7,238 nucleotides of DNA, taken from Armatimonadota bacterium (GTDB lineage: Bacteria > Armatimonadota > Armatimonadia > Armatimonadales > Armatimonadaceae). The stretch lies in contig JAURHZ010000116.1 of assembly GCA_030833025.1 (NCBI GenBank), forward strand, positions 1 through 7,238, given 5' to 3'. A model generated the notes under the pieces. That model made no database searches and was not told the origin of the DNA. It saw only the letters and a list, made by a program, of their open reading frames with translations. Every line of letters begins with the position of its first letter. The stretch's first letter is position 1. The position numbers and the translations under genes were made by a program. Positions 7,231 to 7,238 of the stretch are shown here, piece by piece.

Positions 7231-7238
7231 CGCGATGT

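Overview
This window shows three long genes in tandem on the minus strand, with gaps of only 82 and 62 bases. All three read as exported or cell-envelope proteins: each starts with a signal-peptide-like segment, and all are rich in beta-sandwich or low-complexity extracellular modules. No tRNA, rRNA, CRISPR array, transposase, integrase or metabolic gene was found. Base composition is about even and looks uniform, apart from the GC-rich glycine repeat.

Reading in the direction of transcription (right to left): (1) 7230-5122 encodes a 702-residue protein with a CsgG-like N-terminal domain, a FlgT-C/SH3-like domain, a basic patch plus a short hydrophobic segment, and fibronectin-III-like segments interrupted by two low-complexity linkers. 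Its reading frame is still open at the right edge, so the true start may lie outside. (2) 5039-1932 encodes a secreted subtilisin-family (S8) serine protease of 1035 residues. It has a complete catalytic set, an N-terminal propeptide and a long modular C-terminal half ending in a FlgD-Ig-like domain. (3) 1869-1 is the first 623 codons of a large secreted cysteine-free protein of unknown function that runs off the left edge. A strong hairpin lies between genes 1 and 2.

The C-terminal half of the protease and the visible end of gene 3 appear to share a degenerate module (a 'W/YxMxGxPFxF' start, then an aromatic-rich stretch, then an aromatic 'GYW/AYFY' end). Together with the close spacing this suggests a co-transcribed cell-surface or secretion cluster: a CsgG-type envelope component, a protease that could mature or trim surface proteins, and a large surface or secreted protein. 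That functional link is inference; no partner can be assigned from sequence alone.

The organism is a bacterium. Large modular S8 proteases with FlgD-Ig-like ends, CsgG-like proteins with fibronectin-III segments, and secreted beta-rich proteins of this style recall Armatimonadota (Fimbriimonadia-like) and, less likely, other deep-branching diderm phyla. This placement is tentative because no phylogenetic marker gene is present.
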